Below, one piece after another: positions 1 to 13,863 of a stretch of DNA of 64,000 bases (position 1 is the first letter of the stretch; every line of letters starts with the position of its first letter). Both the position numbers and the translations under genes were made by a program. This DNA is from Perkinsus olseni (taxonomy: Eukaryota > Perkinsozoa > Perkinsida). The DNA is taken from positions 62,001 through 126,000 of the forward strand of contig JABANN010000004.1 in assembly GCA_013115125.1 (NCBI GenBank), given 5' to 3'. The notes beneath the pieces were generated by a model that saw only the letters and a list, made by a program, of their open reading frames with translations, was not told the origin of the DNA and did not search any database.

Positions 1-3000
1 CAAGCATTCGTCTGAAGTCTTCTCTAAGGGACGAGGCCAACTGGTAGTAGTCTGTCCTGAGAACGGTCACAGAGAAGGCGCTCATCGAGGGATGTCACCG
101 CTCTCGCCAGGCTTGATATCATTCGACTTATAGCCGGAGTTAGTCGGTCGTATATGGTGCTGTGTTTCAGCCCGCTGGATGCGACGTATCCGAGCTGTTC
201 TTCCGTAAGAACTGGACTGGTAGCTTGTACGTATCTGCTACCCAGAGAAACGCCTTAGAACAGTTGCTGAAGCAACTTTCTGAGGAGCCTGTCGATGAGT
301 CCTATTTGGTCAACGGTGTCCGAGTAGTGGATGCATCGAACCCCCTGGTCAAAGCTACTTGCCTGGAGCACAACATCGACCTTCACGTCGCTCTCAAGTA
401 CCTTCGCCGAAGAGTCCTCTTGAGCGGCGAGAAGGGCGACAAATTCAAGCAAACAGTCGATTTCGTTCCTGTCCACGCCGTCCGCTACAAGTGCCATATC
501 TGTCACTTCCTTACCAGCCATCGTGTGGCCATACTCAGTCACTACCGCGCTAGGCATGGGTACCAGGAGCTTCCTGACGATCCGACGCTTTACACTGCCA
601 AGCACTTCATACAGACAGTCCTCAATAGTGCTGGTGCTAGCTCTCGGCATAACTACAAAGAACTCATCAACTCCCAGGCCCTCCCTGACCAGCCTAGGCC
701 TCATAAGCGCAGGAGGAGAAACAGAGCACAGGCAATGCAGCAGCTGGATGAGGTTCCAGCTGAGGATGTCCCTGCGGAGAGTAGCGGAGGGGCGCCGGAG
801 CCCCAATTGTCATCCTTCGAGATTGCCTTATTCAAGTTCTATCTGGCCACGGCTAAGAAGCTCATTGACTACAGAGAGCCGGCTATAATCACCAGTGAAG
901 TGCCCGAGCCCAAGCATAGGATTTGGAGTATAGTAGCAGCAGTCGTCGGTAGGACTCCGCAAGAGGCCTATCGCTTGGCGCTGCGTTCGACTAAAGGAAG
1001 GACGACTAACAAGTCTGGTATGAGTCACGGTGTTTATAACTACCTCCCGCTGGGTTACGAGAGCTCCACTGCTCCTATGAATGTGGTGCCTTCTTACCTC
1101 AACTCCACCAAAGACCTTCTGGGCGACTCAATTCTCTCGGCCCTCACCCGTATGATTCTGCTGACGTCGAATAGCTCCTACAGCAGCCATGCTACGCGGC
1201 ACTCTCTCTTCCGTATGGGCTATAAGGAGGAGGATATACGAATGAGCTTCCAGCTGTGGCATGCCCGAGGGATGGTGGGACGAGCCCGCCGTGCTGATTT
1301 CGCTGGAAGGAAGTTTATGCTCTCCAATGTTGCACGTATGGCCGTGTACGGCAAGGCTGCGGATGTAAGACTCCTGGGGAAATTCAATGCCCACAAGCGA
1401 AGTCTTGTTCCAGATTTCCCTCCTGCGAGACGGCCTGGCCTGCTTAGAAGGAGATGCTGATTCGGCGGGTGTGGTTCACGCTGAGCCAACAGGCAGCTGG
1501 ATGCAGGTTCATAAGAGGGTGTAATGGCCGAAGAGGATTATATCTCTATCAGGTGCTAGCAAACTGCGTTGCTCAAGGCCGAGTTACTCTGGACTGCATT
1601 TGGTTCCCCGAGGCGAGCAAGGCTCTGCCTGGTACGCAGAGCGACGCCTCGATACCCAATGTTGAAGAAGAAGAGCATCAGAGTGATGCAGAGGATGATG
1701 AGCTGATGGAAGACCATGACGACAACGAAGAAGGAGGTGAGTCGGCCCTATAGTGGGATACTTGGTGCTTTGATCGTGATGTTGTATTCTCGCAGGTGGA
1801 CAACAGATCTTCGTTGGCATCCGCAAGCACTTGGAGCTGACTCAAAGGCCCGGTGGACCTGATGCTAACAACTCGAAACCTCCGCAGGTTATGGAGGCTG
1901 TGTCATGGGAGATCAATGAGGACGAGGAGGATAACGCCTCAGATGAGAGTGAGCTCTGCATCTCGCGCGTTGAAGTTACCTTAGTACTGCCTTCTGATGT
2001 CCCAGGCCAGCATGGGGCTTCGGCATCTGAGTTCCAGCGGGTTATTATGGAGGTGGCTCAGCACGCATCGGAGTTCAATCCAGCTGGCTATGGCGTCGTT
2101 GCCAAAGGGGACGTCGCCATGGCTACTCCGGAGGGCACGGAAGAACAGGCGGCTCAGGAACACCATAAGGTAGTAGTAATGACCTCCTTCGGAGCTCATT
2201 GTGATTTGGCCGTATGCAGGAGAAAGAGTACGAGAAGTCTTCTGAGTGGACACCAGCTTGGGCGGAGTTCATGCGAGAGCAATATCCGAAGGTTGATGCC
2301 AAGAAGGCTCTCGAGGCCGCCGGTTGGCTACTCCATAGAGTCGACGCTGAAGTGGCGCGGACTACCCCACTCTCCAGTGAGAGCTCCGAGGTATGTGTGA
2401 ATCACCCGAGCACGCCAGTAACGATCTCCTTACAGGTTGATCTCATGGAGACGTACACTAAGGCAATGAAGCAGAAGAGGCGTCGCTGGCCGGACTTTAC
2501 AACGGTGGTTGAGATCCTGGAGAAGCTCCGTCTTACTACTAGGATCGCATCGAATACCACTGATCATACTGGCTGGATGATTTTGTCGGCTGAACACGCT
2601 ATGAAGTCATGCTTCGGACGATATGGGCGTGCCGAAGAATATCACCCCAACGCTCCTGGGGAGGTGTCTCTTCTGGCCGATATGTTATGTAAAGCCTGCC
2701 CGCTATTCAAGAGGATTTGGATGCCAGAGAGGGCTACTAACGAGACTGTCCAGGCGGCGTGCCATGTCCTTGAGACAGCTCACTTGGATATTACTAAGAG
2801 CGCCAAGACCGGTTTCCCGACGAAGTTTCTACCAGATGACTTCGTCCCCTTGGCAGCCTGGGTCTGCGCGGGCAGTTCTACTGGGCCTGGCTCGGTGAAT
2901 TTTGGTGCTATCGCACAGCTCCTGCAGACCGTTATGCTCAACCTACAGCAATCGCCTGGCCTTACGAGCGAAATCATACAAGATCACATAGCAGTGATTC

Positions 3001-3182
3001 CACTATGTGAAATGCAAGTCATCCTCGAGATGCTGACGGAAGGAGGCGCGGTGTATACAGCCTGTGAAGACTTGGCCCCTCCTATTGGGGCTTGTAGTGA
3101 GGCGCGTCTGTTCAGCGCCGAGGATGAGGAATCTAACATTGATGACCCCGTCTATTACCTCACTTTGCCAACGTATTCTTAA
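1..3182 (+). CDS. TFIIIC large-subunit-like protein, 3' part
   Basis: The gene runs in from before the window: an open frame at 2-120 and an acceptor just before 170 show upstream exons. Visible exons are joined by short GT-AG introns, for example about 1364-1413, 1519-1552, 1735-1796, 2169-2219 and 2391-2436; the stop is at 3182. A C2H2 zinc finger (CHICHFLTSHRVAILSHYRARH family pattern, split here as CHIC...HYRARH) lies near 490-555. A helical stretch around 1130-1320 ending in GRKFMLS resembles the repeated winged-helix units of TFIIIC B-block-binding subunits (GTF3C1/Tfc3), and an acidic linker follows at 1660-1735. TFIIIC recruits TFIIIB and RNA polymerase III to tRNA promoters. The family assignment rests on short similarity recalled by eye and is tentative. 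The zinc finger is not a usual part of that family, so another helical nuclear factor remains possible. Confidence 0.5.
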
Positions 3183-3308
3183 ACTTATCAACCTTTACGA
3201 GTCGTGTGGAGTTGTGAGTGCACCTCCATTTCCGCCCAGAACGAAGACGTAGGTCACTACGTGCTGATATTCTCCCCGGATTGGTGCGGTGTATGGTAGG
3301 TAGAAGAG

Positions 3309-3962
3309 CGTTGGAATGATCACACAGTTTTTCCGCGTCTTTGCATCGATCGCCCTCAGGCGATGACGACAACGTCACTTGTCGTAAGTTACCGGGCGTG
3401 CCGCTTCAGGTCACTCGGCATCAGCTGCGGATACCGAACCGGACCACTCTTCCATTCGTATTGCGTGTTTACCCGTATCGACGAACAAAAGATGAGAACG
3501 CTCGCAGAAACTTTTACTAGCATGCGGTGGCACCCCTACTCTTCATCAATGCATTTCTTTATACCCTTCACCGTCCTCATCCCCTTTCCAGTGCAGAGCT
3601 TAAATGCTACCGGCATTATGATGTCAGTGCAGGGTACCCACCCTCTGCGTTTGCTGAGGATGCTCCTCCGATACTGAGGGAATCGAAACACCGATGTCTT
3701 ATGGAGACCAGCCTCCCGTTGCAGCCTTATGTTGTCCTCCTGAAAGAGCAGACCATGCGAGGAAGAATGAACTTACAAGACCCACCGCTTGAGCACGCCT
3801 TAACTGTTGGTTCTGGAAGGAGGCTCGAGCAACGAGGGCCGCTGTGGTCACTCTCGGTGCATCAGAAGCCGCTAACTTCGCAGCGATGGATGCTCGCGAT
3901 GCCAGAAGGCGAGTGGTCAGGTTGGACATAACCACAACCAATGATCCATCCTTAGCGAGAGG
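3309..3962 (+). other. Coding-like stretch, unresolved and possibly a decayed gene
   Basis: Several pieces read like real protein. One begins GDDDNVTCRKLPGVPLQ near 3360 and runs to about 3515; the next continues as VAPLLFINAFLYTLHRPHP near 3527 to about 3690; a third, ending VVRLDITTTNDPSLARG at about 3965, lies in a different frame. No single set of ordinary introns joins them cleanly, so this is either a gene with unusual splicing or a pseudogene. I do not recognise the family. It is convergent with the ATR gene, whose stop lies 60 bases further on. Confidence 0.3.
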
Positions 3963-4027
3963 CTGAAAAGCCATAACGAAACAGTGACGATGAGGGTAAA
4001 AATGAAACATTGTGTCAAGTGAATCGT

Positions 4028-7000
4028 TCAAAGTAAAGGCATCCAACCGATGTACATGCGAGTCAAGTATTTCGTGCTGGTCGCAATTCGAATTAGCTCG
4101 TCAACTTGGCCCTCAACGCTAATGCTGGCGCCTCTGAACTCCCCCTGGATGTCATTAGCGGGAAGCAGCAGAGGATCTTGAGTACCACCACCATGGCCGC
4201 TGCCAGATACCTCGGCGTTCGCAAGGAACACTACGCCCGACAATTTTTGTTCGACCTCCTTAACGGTTTTATCTGCGTTATCGCTGGCGCGGGCCACTAC
4301 CAAGTTAACCTCTGCCTTGCCACCTCGTAGTGAGAACTGTTTTGTTCTGGCCGCAGTCGACCATGGAGTCACAGGGTCTGCGACGAATGAGAACATAACA
4401 GAGAGGAGAGTCCTCTTGTGAGCTCGCAACGCTGACATTGCTTCTATGCAAGCCCAGCGGAATGGCCCTTCGACGCCATTCGCCCCCATGGCACTGACAC
4501 AGTTACTCGTCAGCCTGAATGGTACCAATTCTGGAACCTTGAGATTGTGGCCAGCATCGAAGATGCAATCGAAGTCGACATGGGTGAGCTCCCCATCTAC
4601 ATCACTCATCATGATGTTCTCACAGTGTCTGTCACCGAGGCCGATGATGTACCCAACCATACACCACAAAGCCTGTGTAGCGACAAATCTGTTACGCATA
4701 TGCAGCCAATGGTCAGCATCCCGGGCGAGGGCGAAGTGCCAATGCTGTAGTACCGGAGGATTCTCACGCACCAAGCGTACGAATGCCGTCGTCCCATTGG
4801 GCGCCAGGATATCATCTCTAACCTTGGTGTTGAGGAGCTTCACGAAGGGGGAGCCTTGCTCCAAGACTCTTGCGGCGGCTGATGTTATACAGTCACGCAT
4901 GGTCTGGAAACCCGTCATCCACTCGATCAGAGCTGCGGCACTAGACAAGCATACCACAGCATACGTTCGGAGTTTGACCTAGGAAGATGACGGTGCCAAG
5001 AGCTCTCGAGGCAACAGCCGCACCCCTTTCAGGAGGCTGCCCCTCGCCTCCCCTTCAGAGTCGGCAGCATTGCGGTTCTCCTTGGAATGATTATCGAGGT
5101 TGTGGTTTATCATGGTGAATAAGTCCATCATCCTGGCGTCCTTCCGCATATCACCATGGGCTTCTTGCTTCGCGAGGAAGGGATACCTAGAGAGTATGCC
5201 CTAGACCTATCGAAGCAGCAGATGAAAGCCTTACTGCCTGCCATCCGTCCCGCACATGACTATCTTTTTCGGTTTAGCTTTACTCGCCATTACCTTCACC
5301 TTCGGGCCCCAGCTGGCAACCCCCACTACGGAGTCCTCTTGATCGGAATCTAGCCGGGCACCATACCTGGCCCAGATCGGTCGACGGCGAAGGTGAATCT
5401 AGTTGAGGCTCACCCAATGTATTGTTGTAGTGGTACGGCTATTTTCGGGGAACCTCTTCCTCCCCGAATGAACCTCTGGAGTTTGGGGAAGGAAGCAAGA
5501 CTCGAGAAGTTGCCATCGCCAACCTTACAGTTAGTGTCAACACATAAGCCACAGAGCTCTCGTATGAGCGCCTTGTGCTGTTCAACTCCTGGGAGGGCAA
5601 CTCTTCATGCCATAATAGGTGGTGAACCTACCTTCAGAGTCCGCCTGCATCGCTGCCGGTAGTGCTTTCTCGTGGAGGACTTTCATAGTATCCACAAAGA
5701 AGCGGGGAGCGTTCCGATCTTTGCTCGACTCCTCACTCGTGTGGTTGACGATGAAAGGCAGCACGTGCCATCTACTCTGAAAAAAACCATCGGCGAGAGT
5801 GCACCTTGTCGCCCAGTACCAGTAGCTTACTTGTCGAGGGTATTTGACTAGAAGTTTGCTTATGATGCTACAGACGAAGGTCACTGTGAGAGTATGAACC
5901 TCCTCCCCGCACGACTTAGCCTTCTCCAAGTATCCCAGCCTAGACACGCCGCTGCCAGACTTCGGCAACCGAGTTTGTCTCATGAAGCTGTATAGAATCC
6001 GCAACGTCCGCAGGTCATCGGGATTGTGGAGCCTCGATAGGAGCTGGGGCAAGGCTGTGAACCACACCCGGAGGGGAATCTCCAGATCAGATTCACAGCG
6101 CTCGGCCAGATTTCGTATAACCATGCCGACTCGTTCGTTCGCCCGCTGCTGCCAACGAACGAACAAGGCTCTGCAGAGGTCTCTAGTGTTGTTCTCGAGA
6201 ATCTGCCAGTTGTCTGGTGCGACCAATGGCCTGCTGTCGGAGGCGTTCTCAATGATCTGGGTCGCCGACACTGATGCGCTGGAGCTTTTCTGAGACATCA
6301 CCGAAAGTAGACCAGATTATGTGATGGATAGTTTTACCTGTCTTGAGAGGTCACCGATACACTTCTCATAGAGCGGCAGGAAGTCTCTCGAAATGAGATT
6401 GACCAGAGCACCCGAGCCTTGGTCCCAAATAATACGCAAAATCCTATTCAGCGCCATCAACTCGTGCTTGGTCCCGAACTGTATAGCCAGCATGTACTGC
6501 ACTGTGATCTCCTGCAGCATCTTCTGGGGGGATAAAGTCCTCGATGATGCAGACTGATGTTTAGTCTCTTCCTCGAGCAATCCATCTAGGTACTGCGCAA
6601 ATGCGAAGTGCCCTCGAGCCCTCCTCTTGGCAGGCAAGCTGGCTGCCTCCGCTAGGACCTCTCTAAACACTGGAATCGACTCTCGCGGCTGCATGAGGTT
6701 CTTGGAACAGCTGTACCGCAGTCTGTCCAGCTTAACGCACCATGCCATGTCCTTGTCGGCCTCCTGAGCTCTTCGACCAGTCAGAAGTTGCGCGACGTCC
6801 TCCAAAGCTTCACGGGATTTGCTGATCTTGCCGAGGTATCGATAAACTTTAGACATCTCCACCGTGAACTGGACGCTCCTCTCCCGATAGATGTTGGGCT
6901 GGGCCCTACACATTACTCCAACTTGCTCCGCTGCTTCAAACCGCCCAGCTCGTCGAAGGGCACGAAGATGCTCCCAAAGGAGGTGGCTCAGCTGCTGAGG

Positions 7001-10000
7001 ATTCCCACCAACCCCACGAATCGCGGCCATTGCGACCACAGGCCTGCCCAAGGTCTCATCAGCTGCCTCCGTCCCTACACGCACGCGTAGGGTTTGTGGT
7101 AAACAGAGGCTGCTCCTATTGGTTAGACACCACTCCAAATCAAATAGAGTTCGAGCCTTCTGACGACACTCGTCTTCGAGAAGCGTCGAGTCCTTTTTCC
7201 CGACGCTAAGCTGGGCAGTGACTCCCCTGTAAGCACTTGTCAGGTCAAAAGCAGTACTGCCTCCTTTGACGCTGACCAGGGCTCCTATTACAGCCGAAGA
7301 TTCCTTCAACTCGGTGGTGGGCTCCGGCCACTTGCCCAACAGGGCAGCTTTTCGTATCCAATGCTCCTCCTGCTGCCGCATGGACATGGTGTCATCCATA
7401 ATAGCTTCAGCAGCAACCGCACCATCCCAGCATATCCTGGTGGAGTCCAGCTTCTTGGCGACGGTTAACGCTCCCGCCTCGCCAGCGGCGTCCCAGGCAG
7501 AATCAGAGCTCATTCTAGAGAATACCCCAGCCATATGGACATAGTCATCGGGCATCATGACAGTAGCACTCGGTGGGGCGTAGGCCTTCTCCATGAAGAG
7601 CAGGGCGTGTGACCACATCTCACACCTCTCGGCCGCCTTACTTAGCGACAGGTACGTAGCTTGACGGTCTCGAAGTAACACCGCTAGTCGGGGACCCAGG
7701 CGGTCACCGCGCTTGCCATTGCCCGGAAGTTTACCGGCCCACGACTCCACGATCTCGTATATTTCAATGATCACAGCCAGCACAGGCCGGTTTGCCGATT
7801 GAGATGTGAGGATCTTCTGCATGTGCAGGAATAGCTTATCCAGCATCTTCTGAGTATCCTTGTTAGAGTAGAGTAGTGCTGCCACGAGAGTTGGCAGGAC
7901 CTCCGAGGCAACCGTGCTAGACTGCTTTAAAAGGAGATCCACAGCCAGCATAAGTCCACGGACTTTAACCGTGTTGTTCTGCGTCCCCGGCAACTCCCTC
8001 ACAACCCACCTCGCAAAGGTCTGAACCGTCCACTCGGAGGGGTCCTTCACCAAGCCATGCTCATCAGTGGCAGAGGCCACCTTGTAGGAGGTGGAAAGGT
8101 ACGGCCAGAGCGTCTCAGCGGCGACCCTGCTCAAGAGATCGTCCGAGACAGCAGACTCGAGGAAGTTGCCACCGCCCATGGCAGTAAGAATGGCCTGTGC
8201 CAGATAGGAGTACTTGGCGCCGCCCATCTTGGGGATGATATATGTCAACAAGAGGTGGACGGCAAGCTCTTTGGCGACTACCTCGCCATTACTGTTATCA
8301 CACCAAGCTCGCTCAGGATCTTCAATACCAATCCTAGCACGGTGGCCCGGAGAGGCAGCAGAGTGACGATCGGCATTGGGCCTGTGCCTCCAGCGACCCA
8401 GGGAACCCAAAGCTCTGGCCACAGCTATGCTGAGTGTCCCGCTCGCTGCAGCATCCCTTTGGAGGAGCAAGTCAGACAAGTGCCTGTCAAGCTGATTAGC
8501 AAGAGCCTCTAGCTCTCCATAAGGGTCGTTCCATGTCTCCGCATAGTGGGACAGGAGGAGGTCGGCCAGGAGTACCAAGATACCCTCAATACAGCAGTCA
8601 GGCCTCGGAGGGGACCATGCAATCTCCTTCAAGACGTACAGTAGTACTGCCTTCACCTGGCCTTCCTCCAGCCGTGTATGGTCCCCACCGAACAATATTC
8701 TCAAATGAGGATCAGTGATGACTTGCTTGGGAAGGCCTCTAGCGTACGAGCGTGCTTGGTCATAGCCCACCCTCGGGAGGTCTACCATATACGTAGACAG
8801 CATAGCACGCTTCTCCTCATCTCGCGATCGTCTATAGAGACTTTTCCAGGGCCGCAGGAGGGTTTCTCCTTCGCTGGACTGCCAGAGTGAACTCTTGAGA
8901 GTGAGCTTCCGCACAGCGTCGAGATTTTGGGACCAGTACAGCTGCAGTACTTGCTCGTCCACTATGTCCAAAAGCAGGGCCAGAGCCGTGCAGTAGCATG
9001 ATGGCTCCTGGTGCTGCTCAGTTCCCTTCACCGATGCATCGGTGATGAGCTTGAGGACATAGAGGTAGTAGCACTTCAAGGCGTGCAACTTATCGGCGGC
9101 ACCTACACTCTCACTCGAACGAGCCCTCTTAGCCGGGGGTTCATCACCGGCGCGCGCCATCGATGTTCGTTTCGATTTGGAGCAGACGATTCTAGCACTG
9201 TGGGCTAAAATCTTATCGACTCTTTCATTAGTCACGGCCTTGATGGTCTCAAAGGTGTCCGTACCGTGAAGGAACCTCCTAGCGAAGCGTAACAGGACCA
9301 GAAAGAGCAGGCCACCGCAGTCAGCTTCGACAATGGTGTCAGTGGAGTGACGCCCACCATAGATGTCCAGGACCGCCCTGAAGACAGAATAGTCCACAGG
9401 GCCTGAAGGGCTCTCGACCAGAGGCGCGGCAAAGACACCATGAGCGAGGACTTCCGCTAGGCAGTCGGTGACGAGGTCCTCTATGGCTCCAGTATTGGTA
9501 ACATTGGGTGAATCATCAAGGCTAAGGAAACGTACGAAGTGCAACACGTGATGCTTCAAGTGCTCCTCCTTCACCCGGGAAATGAGAGCGTTTACGAAGA
9601 GCTGCACCAAGGACTCTCCTACGAGGGGCGTGAGGCTCTCCTTATCCGACCGCAGCCTGGTTACCGTCGAGGGTAGGTCCAGGAGTAGACATACACCGTG
9701 GCGACCACCCTGCCATAAGGAGGATAAGGCGGGGATGAGGGCGGAGCGAAGGTAGACCTGGCCAATGCCTGGGCACTCGAATAGAGACCGTATGCGACAC
9801 CTCTTGAGATGGGCTGCGAAAAGAGCCGGTAAAAAGAAGGGTTTGCAGACCTCCGGCAGTGGCGGTGGCAGGTCAACCACCCCTCGATCGAGGACCACTC
9901 GCGGGTTGCTGGCCATCAGAGCTCGATAGGGCTCGGCCTCCCCAGTGAGCCCGCCTACCAGTTTCAGCACCTGCCCCATAGCGAACTGACATAGCCAACA

Positions 10001-11779
10001 TGAAGCGCCACATTTGGACCCAGTGGTGAGGTCTCGAGCGGTCGCTAGTACTGACGTAGAGAGCTTGCTGCCGATTCCAGTGCCTCCTCCTCCTCCTTTA
10101 CCGGCCTCGCAGACCGCGTTAGTGGTCATTGCCGCCATACGGGGAAGGGTGACACGGAGGTAGGTATGATCCCCATCGGGTTCATGTCTAGGTGACTTCT
10201 CCTGGAGAGTTCGCCCGAATAGTGGCCTGACGCAGGCCCAGGTGCACTCAGTGGTATCAGGAGCGAAGAGGTCTCGAGAGGTATCCTCGAGGAACGCCAG
10301 ACTGATGACGGTGGCAAAGATGAGGTGTGCATTGCAGGAGGCTCGGGACCTATCAGCCGCGTTGAGCATTTGTAGCAATTGTCGAGCGACGGTCTCCTTA
10401 CTGACGCCGTCGCTAAGCCTCAGATAACCCTTGTGGAGGAGGCTTGCCGCTATGCATCTCCAAGTAGGCTCCTCCCCCTGTAGGGCAGCCGATCGGAAGT
10501 GCTTCAGCAAGTCCCCCCATTCTCTGGGACCATCAGTGGTGCCTAGAGTAAGCTCCCTTTCCGTCAGCACGGTTCCGCTTGCTATGAGGACCTCGGACCA
10601 CCAAAGTGACGGCGTAGCGCCAACGGGCACAATGCACTCGCACAGTCTGCAGCAGCGTGGATGCCCCGCCTCGCCGTGTACCCCTCCAGCACTGATGAGT
10701 TGGGACAGGGCGTGCTGAACCTCGCTATTATGAGGTATATCCTCCAAGTGCCGTAGGAGGCACTCAGTGAGGTCCACCTCTAACACGCCCACTTTCCGGA
10801 ATAGGTCCGTTACTGAGTTCATAGACCCGACGTCCTTCCACCAACCAGTCTGGGTCGCCATGTTCCACACCACCCCCTGTTCGGCCGCCAATGCTGCACT
10901 CGGGAGGGAGCGGAGGAGCAGGTCGGCGACGTCGGGTGCGTACTCTAGTGGAGGACAGCCACCAGACTCTACCAGGTCCAGGATGTCGAGGGAGCGGCCT
11001 GGGGGTAGCCACGGTAGGGCTCCGATACACTCCCAGCAGATCGAGAAGAGCTCATCCTCGGAATCATCTCCCAGCTCGGGTACGAGGGCTAGCACGCAGC
11101 TCAGCAGCTTCGTCAATACCTCTCCTGTGGCAACAGCATCGAGGCCAAGATAGTCTCTACGGGCTCTTAGAAGCCGCGCCACTGTAGAGAGTACCCCAAC
11201 GATGGCAGCGGCCGAGGCCTTCTCCGAGTCGAAGCTCCACTGGATGGATACTGGCCCGGGGCTACTACTAGGGGATGCTTGCTGGGGCATTATGAAATCA
11301 TAGGCCGCGGAGACGAAGCTAGGATACACGTGTCGAGACTGGCTAGCTGCTGCATTATTATCACCCTCTCGGAGGAGCAGATGAAGGCCCTTGAGAACGT
11401 AGATGATATCGGCAGTCTCGGCCAGGAATATGTCCAACAGGCTGCAAGTATAGCGGTCTACATGAACGGCCACGGTCACAACAGCCTTCACCATCAAGTC
11501 CACTGACGGCATTGTTATACCGTTACCGTAGGGGTAGAGGGAGAGGATGTTGATGAGGAACAAGAGTGATCGCCGAACATGGCAGCTGAGCATGCACGCG
11601 TTGGGGTTGGTGGACTCGAAAAACGATATGGTGAAATGGAGTGCTTCCTCAACACTCGCCTTGGTAGTACCCTCCCCGGGTCCCCCAGCAGCCTGCATCA
11701 GCTGTCTACCTGAGCGAGGGAATAGAGCCCGACGGTTGCATCCCTTCACTACCAATAGCCTGGCACGCCCTCTCGCCAT
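4028..11779 (-). CDS. ATR: ATR-type PIKK checkpoint kinase
   Basis: A very large kinase of about 2,500 residues that would sense RPA-coated single-stranded DNA and phosphorylate checkpoint targets in the nucleus. The first exon (11779-6338) codes for about 1,800 residues of helical repeats and the start of the FAT domain. It is followed by a short intron and an exon at about 6293-5625 with FAT repeats, then small exons at 5580-5410, 5350-5250 and 5205-4980, and the C-terminal exon to 4028. The N-lobe has KPKKI and a lysine in the AKQEAHGDMRKDARMMD region. The C-lobe has GLGDRHCENIM and HVDFDCIFD, then VPELVPFRLT, all ATR-like. The protein ends with a FATC domain (SVEGQVDELIR ... MYIGWMPLL). 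ATR is favoured over ATM or TOR by VPFRLT and the FATC. The ATG at 11779 follows an in-frame stop by a few codons, so a small upstream exon is possible. Confidence 0.93.
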
Positions 11780-11996
11780 CACTACGTTGCACCTTGTGAT
11801 TACTATTCGTCAAGGAGAAGGCTGAACAGCACGGGTGCGGCGCTCCAGTAGCCTCTTCCTCCACGTTGACAGCACCGAAGTAGCCCCCTGGCGTCCAATG
11901 TAACATGGGAAGGTAGAACTCACAACGTGGGCATAAATACCCCGAACTGGAAACACGGCCCGCAACTTTCAATTGAGAAACGAGTACTGAAACGAA

Positions 11997-13533
11997 TCAC
12001 TGAGTGTCAGCATCAGCAGCATGTTCGATTGAATTTTCGAAGTCCGGCAACTCCAGACGCTTGAGAGCCTCCTCCATAAGACGCCGTATCTTGCGCGCTA
12101 CCTGATGGTCGTCGTTCATGAGGTATGGAAGGTACCATCATACCATCTCTAGGCTGAATCCCATGAGGGCGCTCGTTGCCACAACGGCATCTATGAACCC
12201 CTCTTTGGTGAGGTCCTTATCGATAGCGTTGGCCGCTGCTAAAGCTGCCTCGATACCTGAGCCGTCCACTCTTGGAGAAGGTCCATCCCCGACTGCCCCA
12301 CTACCGGCACCATCACACTTATTGACTAGCACGATGAATGGACGATGAGACATCTCCAGGGAATAGAGCTTGACCTCTAGCTGAAGGGCTCGGAGGGTAT
12401 TGAGGGCTGCGTCAGGACCCTGGGATCCATCAACCTACTACTGAAAATATACTCAACACCTGGCTTGGCGGCGATGATGACGACGCCTCACCACGTAGAG
12501 CAGGGCGGTAGTCCTCTGAATATGCCGTAGGAATTGGTGACCAAGTCCAACATTATCGTGGGCCCCTTCCACAAGACCCGGCAGATCAGCTATCACATAC
12601 CCACCTGAGAGAGGTCGTCTGTTGGATTATCATGCCGCGAATACCCTACCATCTTGGTCGTCGGTGAATCTCAGAGTCCCCAGATGCGGAGAGAGAGTCG
12701 TGAAGGGATAGGAAGCAACCTTTGGCCGTGCTTTAGTGAGTGCCCTCAATAGACTAGACTTGCCTACTGAGAACCCTATTCCCTCCGAAGCCGCGCCCAA
12801 CGTCCTCACCAGCGTTCGGGAAGCCTACTAGCCCAACGTCGGCTATGGACTTGAGCTCCAAGATGAGATGTTTAACTTCACCAGGATCTCCAACAGTAAA
12901 GTCATGAGGGTGATCCAAAGCCACGTTGCCGTGCCCACCGGCTCCGCCGAAGGCAGCAATCTGCGCACTGGTCGACGGCCGGCAGCCGGGGTACGACCTA
13001 CGTAGGTCTGGTCGGCCTTATTGAGGTCCGCAAGTATGACGGGCTTCTCCTGATCGTCCTGTGGCTCCGTTGATACTACTACGCCGAGAGGGACTTTCAC
13101 TACCAAAGGCGATGCGTTCTTCCCAGATATTCTGACAGACGCCACCCCAGGATCTTTGAACGTGCCTACTCCTCCTCTGGTACTACTTCCTGTTTCGGCC
13201 CTTCCCTCCATCCATCGCCCTGGCCACTCGCGGAACGTTAGTGAGAGACACTACATTTGGATCGGCCTTGAATACGACATCTCCTCCACGACCACCATTC
13301 CCACCACTAAGAGGAGTGCTACGCGGAGACACGTGCCAGGCTGTGCGCTACGCTGGGACTCCAGGGCCGAAGAGCTTCGGGCTGACGTGCTTGATGTAGG
13401 CGACATGGCCTGCTCCACCTTGACCACTCCTCACTTCTACACGCCTCCGATCCACCAATCCAGCGCTCAATGCTGCACCAGAGAAGGCTCTATGTGTTAG
13501 CACAGGCTGGCTACTCTTGACCCTGATGAGCAT
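11997..13533 (-). CDS. Obg-family GTPase, probably organellar (MTG2/ObgE type)
   Basis: Obg GTPases assist assembly of the large subunit of bacterial-type ribosomes. The N-terminus ([19 protein letters not shown]) is basic and hydroxylated like a mitochondrial targeting peptide. It is followed by the glycine-rich Obg fold: [14 protein letters not shown], then [14 protein letters not shown], then VPLGVVV and [11 protein letters not shown]. The G domain reads [12 protein letters not shown] (G1, split by an intron that ends in TAG at about 12745), [11 protein letters not shown] (G2), [11 protein letters not shown] (G3), VNKCD (G4) and TSALMG (G5). A last exon ends [15 protein letters not shown]. 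All five G motifs are intact across at least six short introns. The ATG at 13533 is chosen because it begins the targeting-like leader. A plastid-type destination cannot be excluded. The gene lies head to tail with Sec61 gamma, about 330 bases apart. Confidence 0.87.
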
Positions 13534-13863
13534 CCACTGGCGGATAGCAGCACATCAAGCTTCAACTATGAGAAGGTAAATAGACACCCTATCGTTCATG
13601 AGGGCTACGATGGTTTCGTTAACACTCCCCTTATTGACTGATACTACCAACGCAAGTCTTCAGGGATACTATAGTGCTACTAGCAGTACTGACGGACCCT
13701 CATGATAGGCCTCAGAAAACAACATAGTTGAGCGTTATCGACACAGCAGCAGCAGAGAGAAGGGTGGGTACCATTACTGTGGCCCCATAAAAATGTACCA
13801 TGGGCCACTGCTAACCCTCTTCCACGTCCACGCTACCATCAACTATACAGCTAGTGAGTCTTC

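Noticed and set aside
10767-11187. Long plus-strand frames opposite the ATR gene
   Set aside because: They mirror the codons of a very long real exon and carry no domain.
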